Of a stretch of 64,000 nt of DNA, positions 1-8,228 are shown piece after piece; position 1 is the stretch's first letter, and the number at the start of each line of letters is the position of its first letter. The stretch is from Rhodospirillaceae bacterium (GTDB lineage Bacteria > Pseudomonadota > Alphaproteobacteria > UBA6615). The position numbers and the translations under genes are program-made. The notes under the pieces were generated by a model. The model was not told the origin of the DNA, made no database searches, and saw nothing but the letters and a program-made list of their open reading frames with translations. The stretch is taken from positions 38,393 to 102,392 of the forward strand of contig JABJEK010000098.1 of assembly GCA_018702955.1 (NCBI GenBank). The letters are read 5' to 3'.

Positions 1-179
1 TCCGGCGCGATTTGCGCCCCCGCGCCCTCATAATCCTCGTCGGCGAAGTTGGCACCCAGCCCCGCTTCGGTCTCGACCACCACCTGATGGCCATGATGTA
101 CCAGGTCGCGCACCGACGCCGGTGTCAGGCCCACCCGGTATTCCCGATTCTTGATTTCTCGCGGCACGCCGATCAGCAT
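1..179 (-). CDS. ald: Alanine dehydrogenase, N-terminal part (runs off the window)
   Basis: The reverse strand encodes about 59 residues starting [20 protein letters not shown] and continuing through a [13 protein letters not shown] segment. This is the N-terminal signature of alanine dehydrogenase, the NAD-dependent enzyme converting L-alanine to pyruvate and ammonia; the Arg and Lys of this segment belong to the substrate-binding part of the family. An in-frame stop lies just upstream, so the ATG at 179 is the start. The gene is divergent from the peptide-binding protein gene. The catalytic and Rossmann parts lie outside the window, so the close relative NAD(P) transhydrogenase alpha subunit cannot be fully excluded. 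Confidence 0.85.
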   Translation of the reverse strand, partial: MLIGVPREIKNREYRVGLTPASVRDLVHHGHQVVVETEAGLGANFADEDYEGAGAQIAP

Positions 180-286
180 CTTCGTATCCCATCACATCTG
201 TTTTTGGGTCGGTCGCAATTTCGACTCATGTTCAACAGTATATTCGCGATGTACGTCCAACATCCCCAGTAAAGATCGCTTGAGCC

Positions 287-2107
287 ATGCGCCAGACCAC
301 ATGCCGACATTCCGCATTCCGCCTGTTCATGGCGGCATTTTTCATGTTGGCCGGGTCAGCGTCGGTAACGGCCGCATCCGAAAATGCCATCGCCATGCTG
401 GGGACGACGAAATACGCCGCCGATTTCAGCCACTTCGATTATGTGAACCCGGACGCGCCGAAGGGTGGCAGCCTGCGCCTGCACGCGATCGGCAGCTTTG
501 ATTCCCTCAACCCCTACATCGTCAAGGGCAAGCCGGCGGCGGGGCTTCACCACGGCTTCGGGATTTACTTCGAGACCCTGGCCAAACGCAGCCGCGACGA
601 GCCGTTCTCACTTTACGGCCTTCTCGCCGAGACCATCGAGACGCCGCCCGACCGCGCCTGGGTCGAGTTCACCCTGCGCGCCGAAGCACAATTTTCGGAC
701 GGCAGTCCCGTCACGGTCGACGACGTTATCTTCAGTTGGGAGACCCTCAAGGCAAAGGGCAGCCCCAATGCCCGTGCGACATGGGCGCGCGTGGTCAAGG
801 CTGCGGAGACCGCCCCCCGCCGCGTGAGGTTCACCTTCGTCGATAATCGCGACCGTGAGCTGCCGATGTTGATCGCCGGTTTCATGCCAATCCTGTCCAA
901 GGCCTGGTGGCAGGGCCGCACCTTCGACGCGACCACGCTGGAGCCGCCCCTGGCGAGCGGGCCCTATACGATCCAATCAGTCGATCCGGGCCGGGGTCTT
1001 TCGTTCGCACGCAACCCGGACTACTGGGGTGCCGGTCTGGCGGTGAACCGGGGGCAATATAATTTCGATGATATCCGGTTCGACTATTTCCGCGATTCCG
1101 CGGTCGCGCTCGAGGCCTTCAAGGCCGGCGACTATGATTTTCGCTTCGAGGGCGATGCCGCGCGCTGGGCCACCCAATACGATATTCCCGCCGCCCAGAC
1201 CGGCGCGGTCGAACTGGACGTGCTGCACACGGGCCTCCCGTCGGGGCTCAGCGCGCTGGCCTTCAATTTGCGGCGAAAGAAATTCTCCGACGTGCGGGTC
1301 CGCGAGGCGCTGTCCCTCGCCTTCGATTTCGAATGGCTCAACAAGACGCTTCTGCACGGCGGCTACACGCGCACCCGGAGCATGTTCTCCGGCTCCGACA
1401 TGGCGCCGGACAACCCACCCCTGGGCGCGGAACTGGCCCTGCTCGACCCGTGGCGCGGCAAGGTCCCCGACGCCGTGTTCGGCCCCCCTTATGCGCCGCC
1501 GGCGACCAATGGCTCGGGCCGACCCCGGGCCAACCTCAAGCGCGCCGCCGAACTCCTCTCGGCGGCCGGATGGCGGGTCGAGAACGACGCCCGCGTCGAC
1601 GAAGCCGGCAACACTTTCCGAATCGAGATCACCATTCGCCGGCCCTCCAACGAACGCATCGCGCTCGCCTATGGGCGCAACCTGAAGCGTCTCGGGGTTG
1701 CCACATCTGTTCGGCTGGTCGAGTCCGCGCAGTTCCAGGGCCTGATCGATTCTTATGATTTCGACATGGTCTTCGGTTTCTGGGGTGTCACCCTGTCGCC
1801 GGGCAACGAGCAGCAGAATTACTGGAGCGCACAGACCGCCGGGCAGCCCGGCGGGCGGAACTGGGCGGGCGTCGCGGACCCGGCTGTCGACGCGATGATT
1901 ACCGCCCTGGGGGAGGCGCGTGATCGCGCGGAGCTCGTGGCCGCGGCGCGCGCGCTGGACCGGATCTTGATGTGGAACCATTATGTGATGCCGCTCTATC
2001 ACGACGCGGGCCAGCGCATCGCCTACTGGACGCGGATCGGGCGCCCGGAGACGGTCCCCGTCTATGGCTTGCGGCTCGAGACGCTTTGGGCGCGGCCGGG
2101 AAAATAA
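287..2107 (+). CDS. Extracellular solute-binding protein family 5, YejA-like (oligopeptide/microcin C type)
   Basis: This 606-residue protein has a basic N-terminus and hydrophobic stretch ending near Ala-30, as expected of a Sec signal peptide, so it should be periplasmic. The motif YVNPDAPKGGSLRL near residues 50-65 and the long family-5 SBP body are typical of YejA, the binding component of the YejABEF oligopeptide importer. Its length matches YejA (about 600 residues). The permease and ATPase genes yejB, yejE and yejF are not adjacent: the next gene is convergent. It is therefore an orphan binding protein here. The exact ligand cannot be inferred. Confidence 0.88.
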   Translation: MRQTTCRHSAFRLFMAAFFMLAGSASVTAASENAIAMLGTTKYAADFSHFDYVNPDAPKGGSLRLHAIGSFDSLNPYIVKGKPAAGLHHGFGIYFETLAKRSRDEPFSLYGLLAETIETPPDRAWVEFTLRAEAQFSDGSPVTVDDVIFSWETLKAKGSPNARATWARVVKAAETAPRRVRFTFVDNRDRELPMLIAGFMPILSKAWWQGRTFDATTLEPPLASGPYTIQSVDPGRGLSFARNPDYWGAGLAVNRGQYNFDDIRFDYFRDSAVALEAFKAGDYDFRFEGDAARWATQYDIPAAQTGAVELDVLHTGLPSGLSALAFNLRRKKFSDVRVREALSLAFDFEWLNKTLLHGGYTRTRSMFSGSDMAPDNPPLGAELALLDPWRGKVPDAVFGPPYAPPATNGSGRPRANLKRAAELLSAAGWRVENDARVDEAGNTFRIEITIRRPSNERIALAYGRNLKRLGVATSVRLVESAQFQGLIDSYDFDMVFGFWGVTLSPGNEQQNYWSAQTAGQPGGRNWAGVADPAVDAMITALGEARDRAELVAAARALDRILMWNHYVMPLYHDAGQRIAYWTRIGRPETVPVYGLRLETLWARPGK

Positions 2108-2111
2108 ACCC

Positions 2112-2900
2112 TTAGAGCCAGAGCGCGACCAGGGCCATGACCGCGAGGCCCGCCGTCAGCGCGCCGAGTTTCGTCCCGCTACGGTCGTTCGACCGGAATT
2201 CCGGCCCGATGATTTCCAGGGTCGCCACATAGACGAAGGTTGCGGCGGCAAACGCATCGAATACCGCCTCGCTGACCCGCGCCGCATCCCCGTCGAGGAC
2301 CTCCTGCAGGCCGGTACCAAGGATGATGCCGATCGGCGTCATCAGTGCGAAAACAAACAACAGACTCCACACGGACCTCGCAGAACCTGATTCACCGGCA
2401 GGCATACGCAGCAAACCCGACGTCAGCGCGAAGGCAGCACTTCCCTTGTGGGCGACGACCGCCATCAACAGCACGATCGAATTCGCGGCTGAATCCTCGG
2501 CCCCCAATGCGGCCCCTGCCAGGATCGAGTGAAATGACAGGACGACGAGCAGGATCATCGCCGATGTCCCACTCGCTTCGGACGCCCCATCATGGGCACG
2601 CGCCTGGATGCGATGGCCCAGCCGGTCCACCGCGAGCACGGCGATCAGACCAAGTGCGGCAATGCCGAAGGGTACGGGATAGTCGAGATTGGGATACAGG
2701 CGCGCGAACAGGTCGACCGAGTCTGGCAGGACATGAATCAGCCCGGCGCCGAGAAAGACTCCCGCACCGAACAGGGAGCCCAGCGCGAACAGCTTATCGG
2801 CATGACGGGATTGCCGTGTCCGAACCGCCGCCAACCCGCCGAGAAGGGCGGTCAGCAGAATGAGCAGAATGGCGATGGCCTTGATCGCGAGCAGGCTCAT
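2112..2900 (-). CDS. ZIP family divalent metal transporter
   Basis: The 262-residue protein has about eight hydrophobic segments. It contains the ZIP signatures HSILAGAALG (a transmembrane segment 4-type motif) and VVAHKGSAAFALTSGLL (segment 5-type, with the conserved His-Lys). ZIP proteins carry Zn, Fe or Mn into the cytoplasm. A His/Asp-containing loop (HADKL, then GLIHVLPDSVDLF) precedes the core. It ends 4 bases from the convergent YejA-like gene with no visible terminator between them. The metal specificity is not readable from sequence. Confidence 0.85.
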   Translation of the reverse strand: MSLLAIKAIAILLILLTALLGGLAAVRTRQSRHADKLFALGSLFGAGVFLGAGLIHVLPDSVDLFARLYPNLDYPVPFGIAALGLIAVLAVDRLGHRIQARAHDGASEASGTSAMILLVVLSFHSILAGAALGAEDSAANSIVLLMAVVAHKGSAAFALTSGLLRMPAGESGSARSVWSLLFVFALMTPIGIILGTGLQEVLDGDAARVSEAVFDAFAAATFVYVATLEIIGPEFRSNDRSGTKLGALTAGLAVMALVALWL

Positions 2901-2931
2901 GTCTTAAGGCTCCCGTTTGTTGCCTCGCACC

Positions 2932-3942
2932 CTATCCCGCGAGGTGCGCCGCCACCAGTTCGCCGAGATTGACCTGCGGTCGCGGGCCGACATGGTCGAT
3001 CACTTCCGCGGCCGTGATGGCGCCAATCCGCGCGCAGGTCGCCAGGTCACGCCCCCGGGTCAGGCCATACAGAAATCCCGCGGCAAACTGATCCCCGGCG
3101 CCCGTCGTATCGACCACCTGCGCCACCGGGGCGGCATCAACAACATGAACCTCGTCACCCGACACGACCACGACACCCTTTTCCGATCGCGTGAGTGCTG
3201 CAATGCGACAATCGTCACGGACATGCTGAAGTGCGGCATCAAAATCCGTGACCTCGTAGAGGGACATGATCTCGTCTTCATTGGCGAAAAGGACATCGAC
3301 ATGGTCTCGAATGAAACTGCGGAATGAATCCCTGTGCCGGTCGACACAGAAGGGGTCCGACAGGCTGAGTGAGACCAGCCGATTATTCACGGCGGCAAGT
3401 GATGCTGCCTTGAGGAAAGCCGCCTTCGCCTCGTCCCGGTCCCAGAGATAACCCTCGAGATAAGTCACCTGCGCGCGGGCAATCATGTCGGCGTCGATAT
3501 CATCGGGGTCCAGGTTAACGCTGGCGCCGAGGAACGTGTTCATGGTGCGCTGGGCATCCGGCGTGATCAGGATCAGACAGCGGGCCGTCGGCGGGCCGTC
3601 GGTCGCGGCCGGGGTCGCAAACTCCGCGCCGACCGCGCGGATGTCATGCGCAAAAATGTCGCCGAGCTGGTCATCGCGAACCTTGCCGATGAATGCGCAT
3701 TCCGCACCCAGCGAGGCGAGGCCAGCAGCGGTATTGCCCGCGGATCCACCCGATGTCTCCACCCCCTGGGGCATCGCCGCATACAGCGCCTCGGCCTGAT
3801 CGGCATCGATCAGGGCCATGGTGCCCTTCACCATCCCGTGCTGCTCGATCACGGCATCATCGGTCTGGGCCAGCACATCGACAATCGCGTTGCCGACGCA
3901 GACAACATCGAGCGCGCGGTCGGCGGCAGTGGAATCGGTCAT
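2932..3942 (-). CDS. PfkB family carbohydrate/nucleoside kinase (adenosine kinase-like)
   Basis: At 336 residues it has the usual length of ribokinase/adenosine kinases. The N-terminal strand DVVCVGNAIVDVL, the GGSAGNTAAGLASLG glycine-rich motif and the C-terminal anion-hole/catalytic motif DTTGAGDQFAAGFLYG (catalytic Asp in GAGD) identify PfkB kinases. The start at 3942 is preferred because GGAG lies about 6 bases upstream; the frame stays open further upstream without family similarity. It is often annotated adenosine kinase in Alphaproteobacteria, but ribokinase-like sugar specificity cannot be excluded. A 46-base-or-less gap separates it from ZIP on the same strand. Confidence 0.88.
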   Translation of the reverse strand: MTDSTAADRALDVVCVGNAIVDVLAQTDDAVIEQHGMVKGTMALIDADQAEALYAAMPQGVETSGGSAGNTAAGLASLGAECAFIGKVRDDQLGDIFAHDIRAVGAEFATPAATDGPPTARCLILITPDAQRTMNTFLGASVNLDPDDIDADMIARAQVTYLEGYLWDRDEAKAAFLKAASLAAVNNRLVSLSLSDPFCVDRHRDSFRSFIRDHVDVLFANEDEIMSLYEVTDFDAALQHVRDDCRIAALTRSEKGVVVVSGDEVHVVDAAPVAQVVDTTGAGDQFAAGFLYGLTRGRDLATCARIGAITAAEVIDHVGPRPQVNLGELVAAHLAG

Positions 3943-4092
3943 GGGAACTCCGGGACAAATTGAGGGACAGGATGGGTCGGGGACAAGGCGCGCGAGTATA
4001 GCGGTGCCAGATGCTCTGGCAATCCACGGGGCCACCGGTTTTCAAGCTTTTCGAATGGTGTTCGGCGGCGCGAAACGGTAAGACAAAGAACC

Positions 4093-4788
4093 ATGATTTC
4101 AGCATTCTTCAAGGCGCTCGGAGATCTCGGAGACCCGCGCATGCGGTCGATTCTCTGGCAGACGGTCGGCCTCAGCATCATCACCGCCATGCTCCTGTGG
4201 GGCGGGCTGTCCTGGCTGTTGTCGAGCACCGAACTGATCGGCGACGTGCCCTTCGTTGGCGGATGGCTCGAGACTACGGTGGACTGGCTCGGTTCCGTTG
4301 CGGTGTTCGTCCTCGTGATCCTGCTGATGCCCGCCTTCCTTGGCCTGTATGCCAGTTTCTTCATCGAGGCTATCTGCCGGGCGGTCGAGGACCGGCACTA
4401 TCCCCACCTTCAACCGCCGCGCAATCAATCGATCATGGAGGCCATCATTGTCGGCCTCAAATTCGGCGTGCTGCTGATCGTCTTTAACCTGTTGTTGCTG
4501 GTGTTCATCTTCTTCCCGCCGATCTACGTCGTCGCCGGCTGGGCGGTGAACGGGCACTTGCTGGGCCGTGAATACCTGGAAATGGTCGGCTTTCGTCGCA
4601 TGGACCCCCAACAATTGCGCGACTACCGGCTCAAAAAGCGCAGCCCCATCTTCATGTCCGGCCTGATGCTGGCGGTGATCGCCTCGATCCCGATCGTGAA
4701 TTTGATCCTGCCCTTGTTCGGACCCGCCATGTTGTTGCACGTTTTCGAGGCAACCAGAGAATCTGAATCCACTAATATTGTTGTTTAA
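4093..4788 (+). CDS. EI24 domain-containing (CysZ-like) inner-membrane protein
   Basis: The 231-residue protein has four or more long hydrophobic segments (about residues 20-45, 68-95, 118-150 and 190-220) and the family features LMPAFLGLYASFFIEAICRAVE and the RMDPQQLRDYRLKKR loop. This matches the EI24/CysZ family; E. coli CysZ is a sulfate permease, but most alphaproteobacterial members have unknown roles. No sulfur-assimilation genes lie nearby, so sulfate uptake is not supported by context. The stop codon lies inside the palindrome that precedes the bactofilin gene. Confidence 0.8.
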   Translation: MISAFFKALGDLGDPRMRSILWQTVGLSIITAMLLWGGLSWLLSSTELIGDVPFVGGWLETTVDWLGSVAVFVLVILLMPAFLGLYASFFIEAICRAVEDRHYPHLQPPRNQSIMEAIIVGLKFGVLLIVFNLLLLVFIFFPPIYVVAGWAVNGHLLGREYLEMVGFRRMDPQQLRDYRLKKRSPIFMSGLMLAVIASIPIVNLILPLFGPAMLLHVFEATRESESTNIVV

Positions 4789-4816
4789 CAATGTGTTAAA
4801 CAATATTGTGGACAAT
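4782..4816. promoter_or_regulatory. Two adjacent AT-rich palindromes upstream of the bactofilin gene
   Basis: TGTTTAACA (4782-4790) and TGTTAAACA (4794-4802) are a perfect 9-base inverted repeat with a 3-base spacer. ATTGT-GG-ACAAT (4805-4816) follows at once. The block is AT-rich against a GC-rich background and begins at the stop codon of the EI24 gene. No T-run follows on either strand, which argues against a simple intrinsic terminator and in favour of a protein-binding site. The regulator is unknown. Confidence 0.45.
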
Positions 4817-4925
4817 TTGCTCTAAACGCGCTATCCAAGCACCTGAGAGTCGATATATTCTCGGGTGTGGGTGTCGAATCCCGTGCCCGATTGGCGATTC
4901 TGGGGTCAAAACGGGGGGCGCAACC

Positions 4926-5423
4926 ATGAGCGCAGAAGCCGAAGACACCGACAAGGATGCGGGTGATAGCGCCGACAGTAACACTGGCGAGCGGCCGGAA
5001 CTCGATCTGAGCTTCCTCGACCGTCAGCCGGCGCGGGCAACCGATATTCCGAATCTCGGGGACCATCTTGAGCGCACCGAAGACAGCGAACCACGCCGAC
5101 CATCGGAAAACAAAACACTGACGGTCGGCCGCGACATCTCGCTCAAGGGCGACATCACCGAATGTGATTCCCTGATCGTCGAGGGGCGGATAGAGGCCAA
5201 TCTGGACAGCGCCCGGGCCCTGGAAGTCTCTCGTGGCGGCCGTTTCGACGGCAGCGCCAAAGTCGAAACCGCCATCATCAGCGGCCGTTTCGACGGTGAC
5301 CTCAAAGTGACGCGCGCGCTACGCATCACCGCATCGGGAAAAGTAACCGGTACGGTGTCCTACGGGCGCCTCGAAATCGAGAATGGCGGAGAAATGGACG
5401 GCGATGTTTCGATTCATCAGTAG
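4926..5423 (+). CDS. Bactofilin (polymer-forming cytoskeletal protein)
   Basis: The protein is 165 residues. After an acidic, disordered N-terminal tail (about residues 1-55) comes a bactofilin beta-helix with repeating turns such as GRDISLKGDITECDSLIVEG, then SRGGRFDGSAKV and SGKVTGTVSYGRLEI. Bactofilins form nucleotide-free filaments that position cell-wall enzymes. The start at 4926 has a GGGGGG-type ribosome-binding stretch 6-8 bases upstream; a longer open frame to 4806 has no family similarity. The last codons overlap the start of a small membrane-protein frame at 5404. Confidence 0.9.
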   Translation: MSAEAEDTDKDAGDSADSNTGERPELDLSFLDRQPARATDIPNLGDHLERTEDSEPRRPSENKTLTVGRDISLKGDITECDSLIVEGRIEANLDSARALEVSRGGRFDGSAKVETAIISGRFDGDLKVTRALRITASGKVTGTVSYGRLEIENGGEMDGDVSIHQ

Positions 5424-5532
5424 GCTGACCGACACTAACGGCGGACAAACGGCCGACGGCCCATCGCGCGTGGCCATCCTGTCCGCAGCCGGCATCACCC
5501 TCGTGGTGACGATCTTCTTCTTCTCGGCCTGA
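5404..5532 (+). CDS. Small single-pass membrane protein (42 residues), unknown function
   Basis: A 43-codon frame begins at an ATG inside the bactofilin 3' end, in another frame, and stops 4 bases before the next lipoprotein gene. It encodes MFRFISRLTDTNG at the start and a hydrophobic C-terminal segment AILSAAGITLVVTIFFFSA, a plausible transmembrane helix. The 20-base overlap and tight spacing suggest translational coupling between bactofilin and lipoprotein genes. No family is recognised. Reality rests on length, hydrophobic pattern and position only. Confidence 0.5.
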   Translation: MFRFISRLTDTNGGQTADGPSRVAILSAAGITLVVTIFFFSA

Positions 5533-5536
5533 ATTC

Positions 5537-5968
5537 ATGACCCTTCGCGGCGCCTTCACGCTGGCCGCGCTGCTGGCACTCACCGCATGCTCCGGTGCAT
5601 TCGTGCCCGCCCCCGCCGAGCGACAAACCACAACCACGCCGCCGCCAGCCCGCACGGCGCCGGCGATTGCCCGTACGGCCCCCGCGAACCGCACACCAGA
5701 AGCACCAAAACCCCGGATTTCCGACCTTATCGGCCAGGAAACGGCACAGATCGACGCTCAGATCGGCGCGCCCGACCTGATCCGCAGCGAAGGCGACGGC
5801 GAGCTCCGGATCTACCGCAACACGGCTTGCGTCGTGCATGTCTTCGCCTACCCGCGTGGCCCCGATGGCGCGGTCCGCCAGGCGACCCATATCGAAGCGC
5901 GCACGCCCGATGGCCAGATTGTCGGTGCGGACGCCGACGCGTGTCTGGCGCGTTTCACGAGAAGCTGA
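5537..5968 (+). CDS. Putative lipoprotein
   Basis: The 143-residue protein starts with a lipoprotein signal (LAALLALTACSG; the Cys at residue 18 is the expected lipidation site). A Pro/Thr/Ala-rich linker (about 25-55) follows, then a small C-terminal domain containing ISDLIGQETAQIDAQIGAPD and a Cys-containing strand NTACVVHVFAY. The second half resembles small outer-membrane assembly/SmpA-like lipoprotein folds in pattern only. It follows the bactofilin and the 42-residue membrane protein in the same direction, so an envelope role is plausible but inferred. Confidence 0.7.
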   Translation: MTLRGAFTLAALLALTACSGAFVPAPAERQTTTTPPPARTAPAIARTAPANRTPEAPKPRISDLIGQETAQIDAQIGAPDLIRSEGDGELRIYRNTACVVHVFAYPRGPDGAVRQATHIEARTPDGQIVGADADACLARFTRS

Positions 5969-5995
5969 GATACCCGACCGGGCACGCCGCGCCTG

Positions 5996-6640
5996 TTAAG
6001 CCGTGACCTTCGCCTTGTAGTGGCACAGATCCTCGACCGCGCACGACATGCAGTCGGGCTTGCGCGCCTTGCACACATAGCGCCCGTGCAAGATCAACCA
6101 GTGATGGGCGTGGCGCATATACTCCGCCGGCACCCGCTTCATCAGCGCATCCTCGACCTTGCGAACATCCTTGCCGGGCGCCAGGCCGGTGCGGTTCGAG
6201 AGCCTGAAGATATGCGTATCGACAGCCATTGTCGGCTCGCCGAACGCTGTGTTGAGCACCACATTCGCGGTCTTCCGGCCGACCCCGGGCAACGCCTCCA
6301 GGGCCGCGCGGTCCGCCGGGACCCCGCCGCCATGTTCGGCGATCAACTGCGCGCTCAACGCGATCACGTTCTTTGCCTTGTTCCGGAACAGGCCGATCGT
6401 GCGGATGTGGCCGATCAACGCGTCTTCACCCAACGCCACCATCTTCGCCGGGGTATCGACCCTCGCGAACAGTTCGGCCGTTGCCTTGTTCACACCGACG
6501 TCTGTGGCCTGGGCCGACATCACGACGGCGACGAGCAGGGTGTACACATTCGTGTATTCCAGTTCGGTGGTCGGATGAGGGTTCGCGGCCGACAGGCGGG
6601 CGAAGAACTCCTCGATCTCATCTTTGGTCATGCGGGCCAT
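5996..6640 (-). CDS. nth: Endonuclease III (DNA glycosylase/AP lyase)
   Basis: The 214-residue protein has the helix-hairpin-helix LPGVGRKTANVVLN with catalytic Lys-123 and the catalytic Asp-141 in VDTHIFRL. The C-terminal [4Fe-4S] cluster motif is C-x6-C-x2-C-x5-C, visible in CKARKPDCMSCAVEDLC. It excises oxidised pyrimidines and nicks abasic sites in base-excision repair. The ATG at 6640 gives the normal family length; an ATG three codons later (6631) is a possible alternative, and the frame stays open to 6733 without homology. It is divergent from the DUF2244 gene. Confidence 0.95.
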   Translation of the reverse strand: MARMTKDEIEEFFARLSAANPHPTTELEYTNVYTLLVAVVMSAQATDVGVNKATAELFARVDTPAKMVALGEDALIGHIRTIGLFRNKAKNVIALSAQLIAEHGGGVPADRAALEALPGVGRKTANVVLNTAFGEPTMAVDTHIFRLSNRTGLAPGKDVRKVEDALMKRVPAEYMRHAHHWLILHGRYVCKARKPDCMSCAVEDLCHYKAKVTA

Positions 6641-6795
6641 GACGGGGAAACTAGCCTGTTTCCTGTCGCGAGACAGCCACCGATCGCAGCGGGGATCGTC
6701 TACGGGGCGCACAGCTGTCACACGAGCGATCACAAAGCGGCGACTGCGACAAAGCGTAACTTTTCGCGGCCTTTCGCGCGGCCTAGACTTCGGCC

Positions 6796-7281
6796 ATGGA
6801 TCACGCCCACTCCGAACCGATCTTCGATGCCGTGCTCACCCCGCACCGTAGCCTGAGCCCGCAAGGGGTCCGGTATCTGCTGTTCGGAGTGGCCGGGATG
6901 CTGAGCCTGGTCGGCCTGTTTTTCGCGGCCCAGGGCGCGTGGCTGGTGCTGCCCTTCTTCGGGTGCGAAATCGCGTTGTTCTGGTGGGCGTTTCGCACCA
7001 ATGCGCGCGATGGCCGACGGTTCGAGCATCTGCGCCTCACCCCCGACGCGCTGACCGTGGCGCGCGTACGCCCGTCGGGGCAGGCTCACGAGCATAAGTT
7101 CGCACCACCCCACTGGCTGTCCGTTGAGCTATCGCCGCGCCCGGGGGGCGACAATGAATTGTGGCTGGCCAGCCATGGTCGCTCGCTGAAGGTGGGCGGG
7201 TTCCTGACGCCCGAGGAACGCGGCGATCTGGCGAACGCGCTGCGGGCGGCCCTCAAGAAATTACGCGCGCCACAAAGTTAG
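6796..7281 (+). CDS. DUF2244 domain-containing membrane protein
   Basis: The protein is 161 residues. Two hydrophobic helices near residues 27-65 (LLFGVAGMLSLVGLFFA and VLPFFGCEIALFWWAF) are followed by a soluble C-terminal domain with RTNARDGRRFEHLRLTPD and a HGRSLKVGGFLTPEER segment. This order is typical of the DUF2244 family, which often sits next to nth or cytochrome oxidase genes in Alphaproteobacteria. The family has no established function. It is convergent with dapB. Confidence 0.82.
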   Translation: MDHAHSEPIFDAVLTPHRSLSPQGVRYLLFGVAGMLSLVGLFFAAQGAWLVLPFFGCEIALFWWAFRTNARDGRRFEHLRLTPDALTVARVRPSGQAHEHKFAPPHWLSVELSPRPGGDNELWLASHGRSLKVGGFLTPEERGDLANALRAALKKLRAPQS

Positions 7282-7294
7282 ACCGGGGCCGCGT

Positions 7295-8119
7295 CTAGGC
7301 GCCGCTCAGGCCCAGAATATCCATCATCGAATAAAGTCCGGGCGGCTGCCCGCCGGTCCAGTTCGCCGCGCGGACAGCACCGCGTGCGAAGATGCCCCGG
7401 TCCGTGGCCCGGTGGGTCAGCTCGATGCGTTCGCCGGCGGCGGCGAACACAACGCTGTGCTCGCCCACGACATCGCCGCCACGCAACGTGGCGAAACCGA
7501 TATTGCCGCGCTGGCGTTCCCCGGTAATGCCCTCGCGCGAGAGCACTTTCTCTGTGTCGAAATCAACGCCGCGCCCGCGCGCCGCCGCCGCACCCAGACT
7601 CAGTGCCGTCCCCGACGGGGCATCGACCTTGTGCTTGTGATGCATCTCGACGATCTCGATGTCGAAGTCCGGGTCGAGCGCGCGCGCCACCTGCTCGGTG
7701 ATCGCGAACAGGAGGTTGACCCCGCTCGACATGTTCGAGGCCCAGACAACGGGCACCTTCGCCGCCGCCGCGTCGAGCGCTGCGCGATGTTCGGCCTCCA
7801 GGCCGGTTGTGCCCGCGATCAACGCGCAGCCCGCCTCGGCCGCCAATGCGGCATGGGCGGCGGTCGCGGCGGGGACCGTGAAATCGATCGCGGCATCAAC
7901 GCCGGCGAACAATCCCGCCGTGTCGTCGGTGATTGTGACACCGCTCTCGCCGACTCCCGCCAGCACACCCGGGTCGGCCCCCAGATGCGCCGAGCCGGCC
8001 ACTTCACTCGCGCCCGCAAGCACACAGCCATCCGTCTCGGCGACCACGCGCACGAGCATCTGACCCATGCGTCCGCCGGCGCCGACAATGCCAATTTTTC
8101 GTTGATCGACCATCTTCAT
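7295..8119 (-). CDS. dapB: 4-hydroxy-tetrahydrodipicolinate reductase
   Basis: It has about 274 residues, the normal DapB length. The NAD(P)-binding motif IGIVGAGGRMGQMLVR is at the N-terminus and the catalytic/DHDP-binding region EMHHKHKVDAPSGTALSLG lies near residues 155-175. The enzyme makes tetrahydrodipicolinate for lysine and meso-diaminopimelate synthesis. A GAAGGTGG stretch sits immediately before the first ATG (8119) but is better spaced for the ATG two codons later (8113), which may be the true start. It lies downstream of dnaJ on the same strand, with a hairpin between. Confidence 0.95.
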   Translation of the reverse strand: MKMVDQRKIGIVGAGGRMGQMLVRVVAETDGCVLAGASEVAGSAHLGADPGVLAGVGESGVTITDDTAGLFAGVDAAIDFTVPAATAAHAALAAEAGCALIAGTTGLEAEHRAALDAAAAKVPVVWASNMSSGVNLLFAITEQVARALDPDFDIEIVEMHHKHKVDAPSGTALSLGAAAARGRGVDFDTEKVLSREGITGERQRGNIGFATLRGGDVVGEHSVVFAAAGERIELTHRATDRGIFARGAVRAANWTGGQPPGLYSMMDILGLSGA

Positions 8120-8170
8120 CCACCTTCATCGGCACGTTGCCGGAATGGCGGGGAGCATAGCATTTCGCGC

Positions 8171-8188
8171 CGCATCGCAAACGATGCG
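8171..8188. terminator. Hairpin between dnaJ and dapB (possible weak terminator)
   Basis: CGCATCG and CGATGCG are perfect 7-base arms around a 4-base loop. On the minus strand, where dnaJ ends at 8229, the hairpin lies 40 bases after the stop. No T-run follows it, so it is either an inefficient terminator or an mRNA-processing/stability hairpin separating dnaKJ from dapB. Confidence 0.35.
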
Positions 8189-8228
8189 CAGAAAAGGCGT
8201 CGGGTAACTGCCCCCAAGCGCAAACACG

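Noticed and set aside
977..2002. 341-residue minus-strand frame inside the YejA-like gene
   Set aside because: No domain, no start signal, and it lies wholly within a well-supported gene on the other strand.
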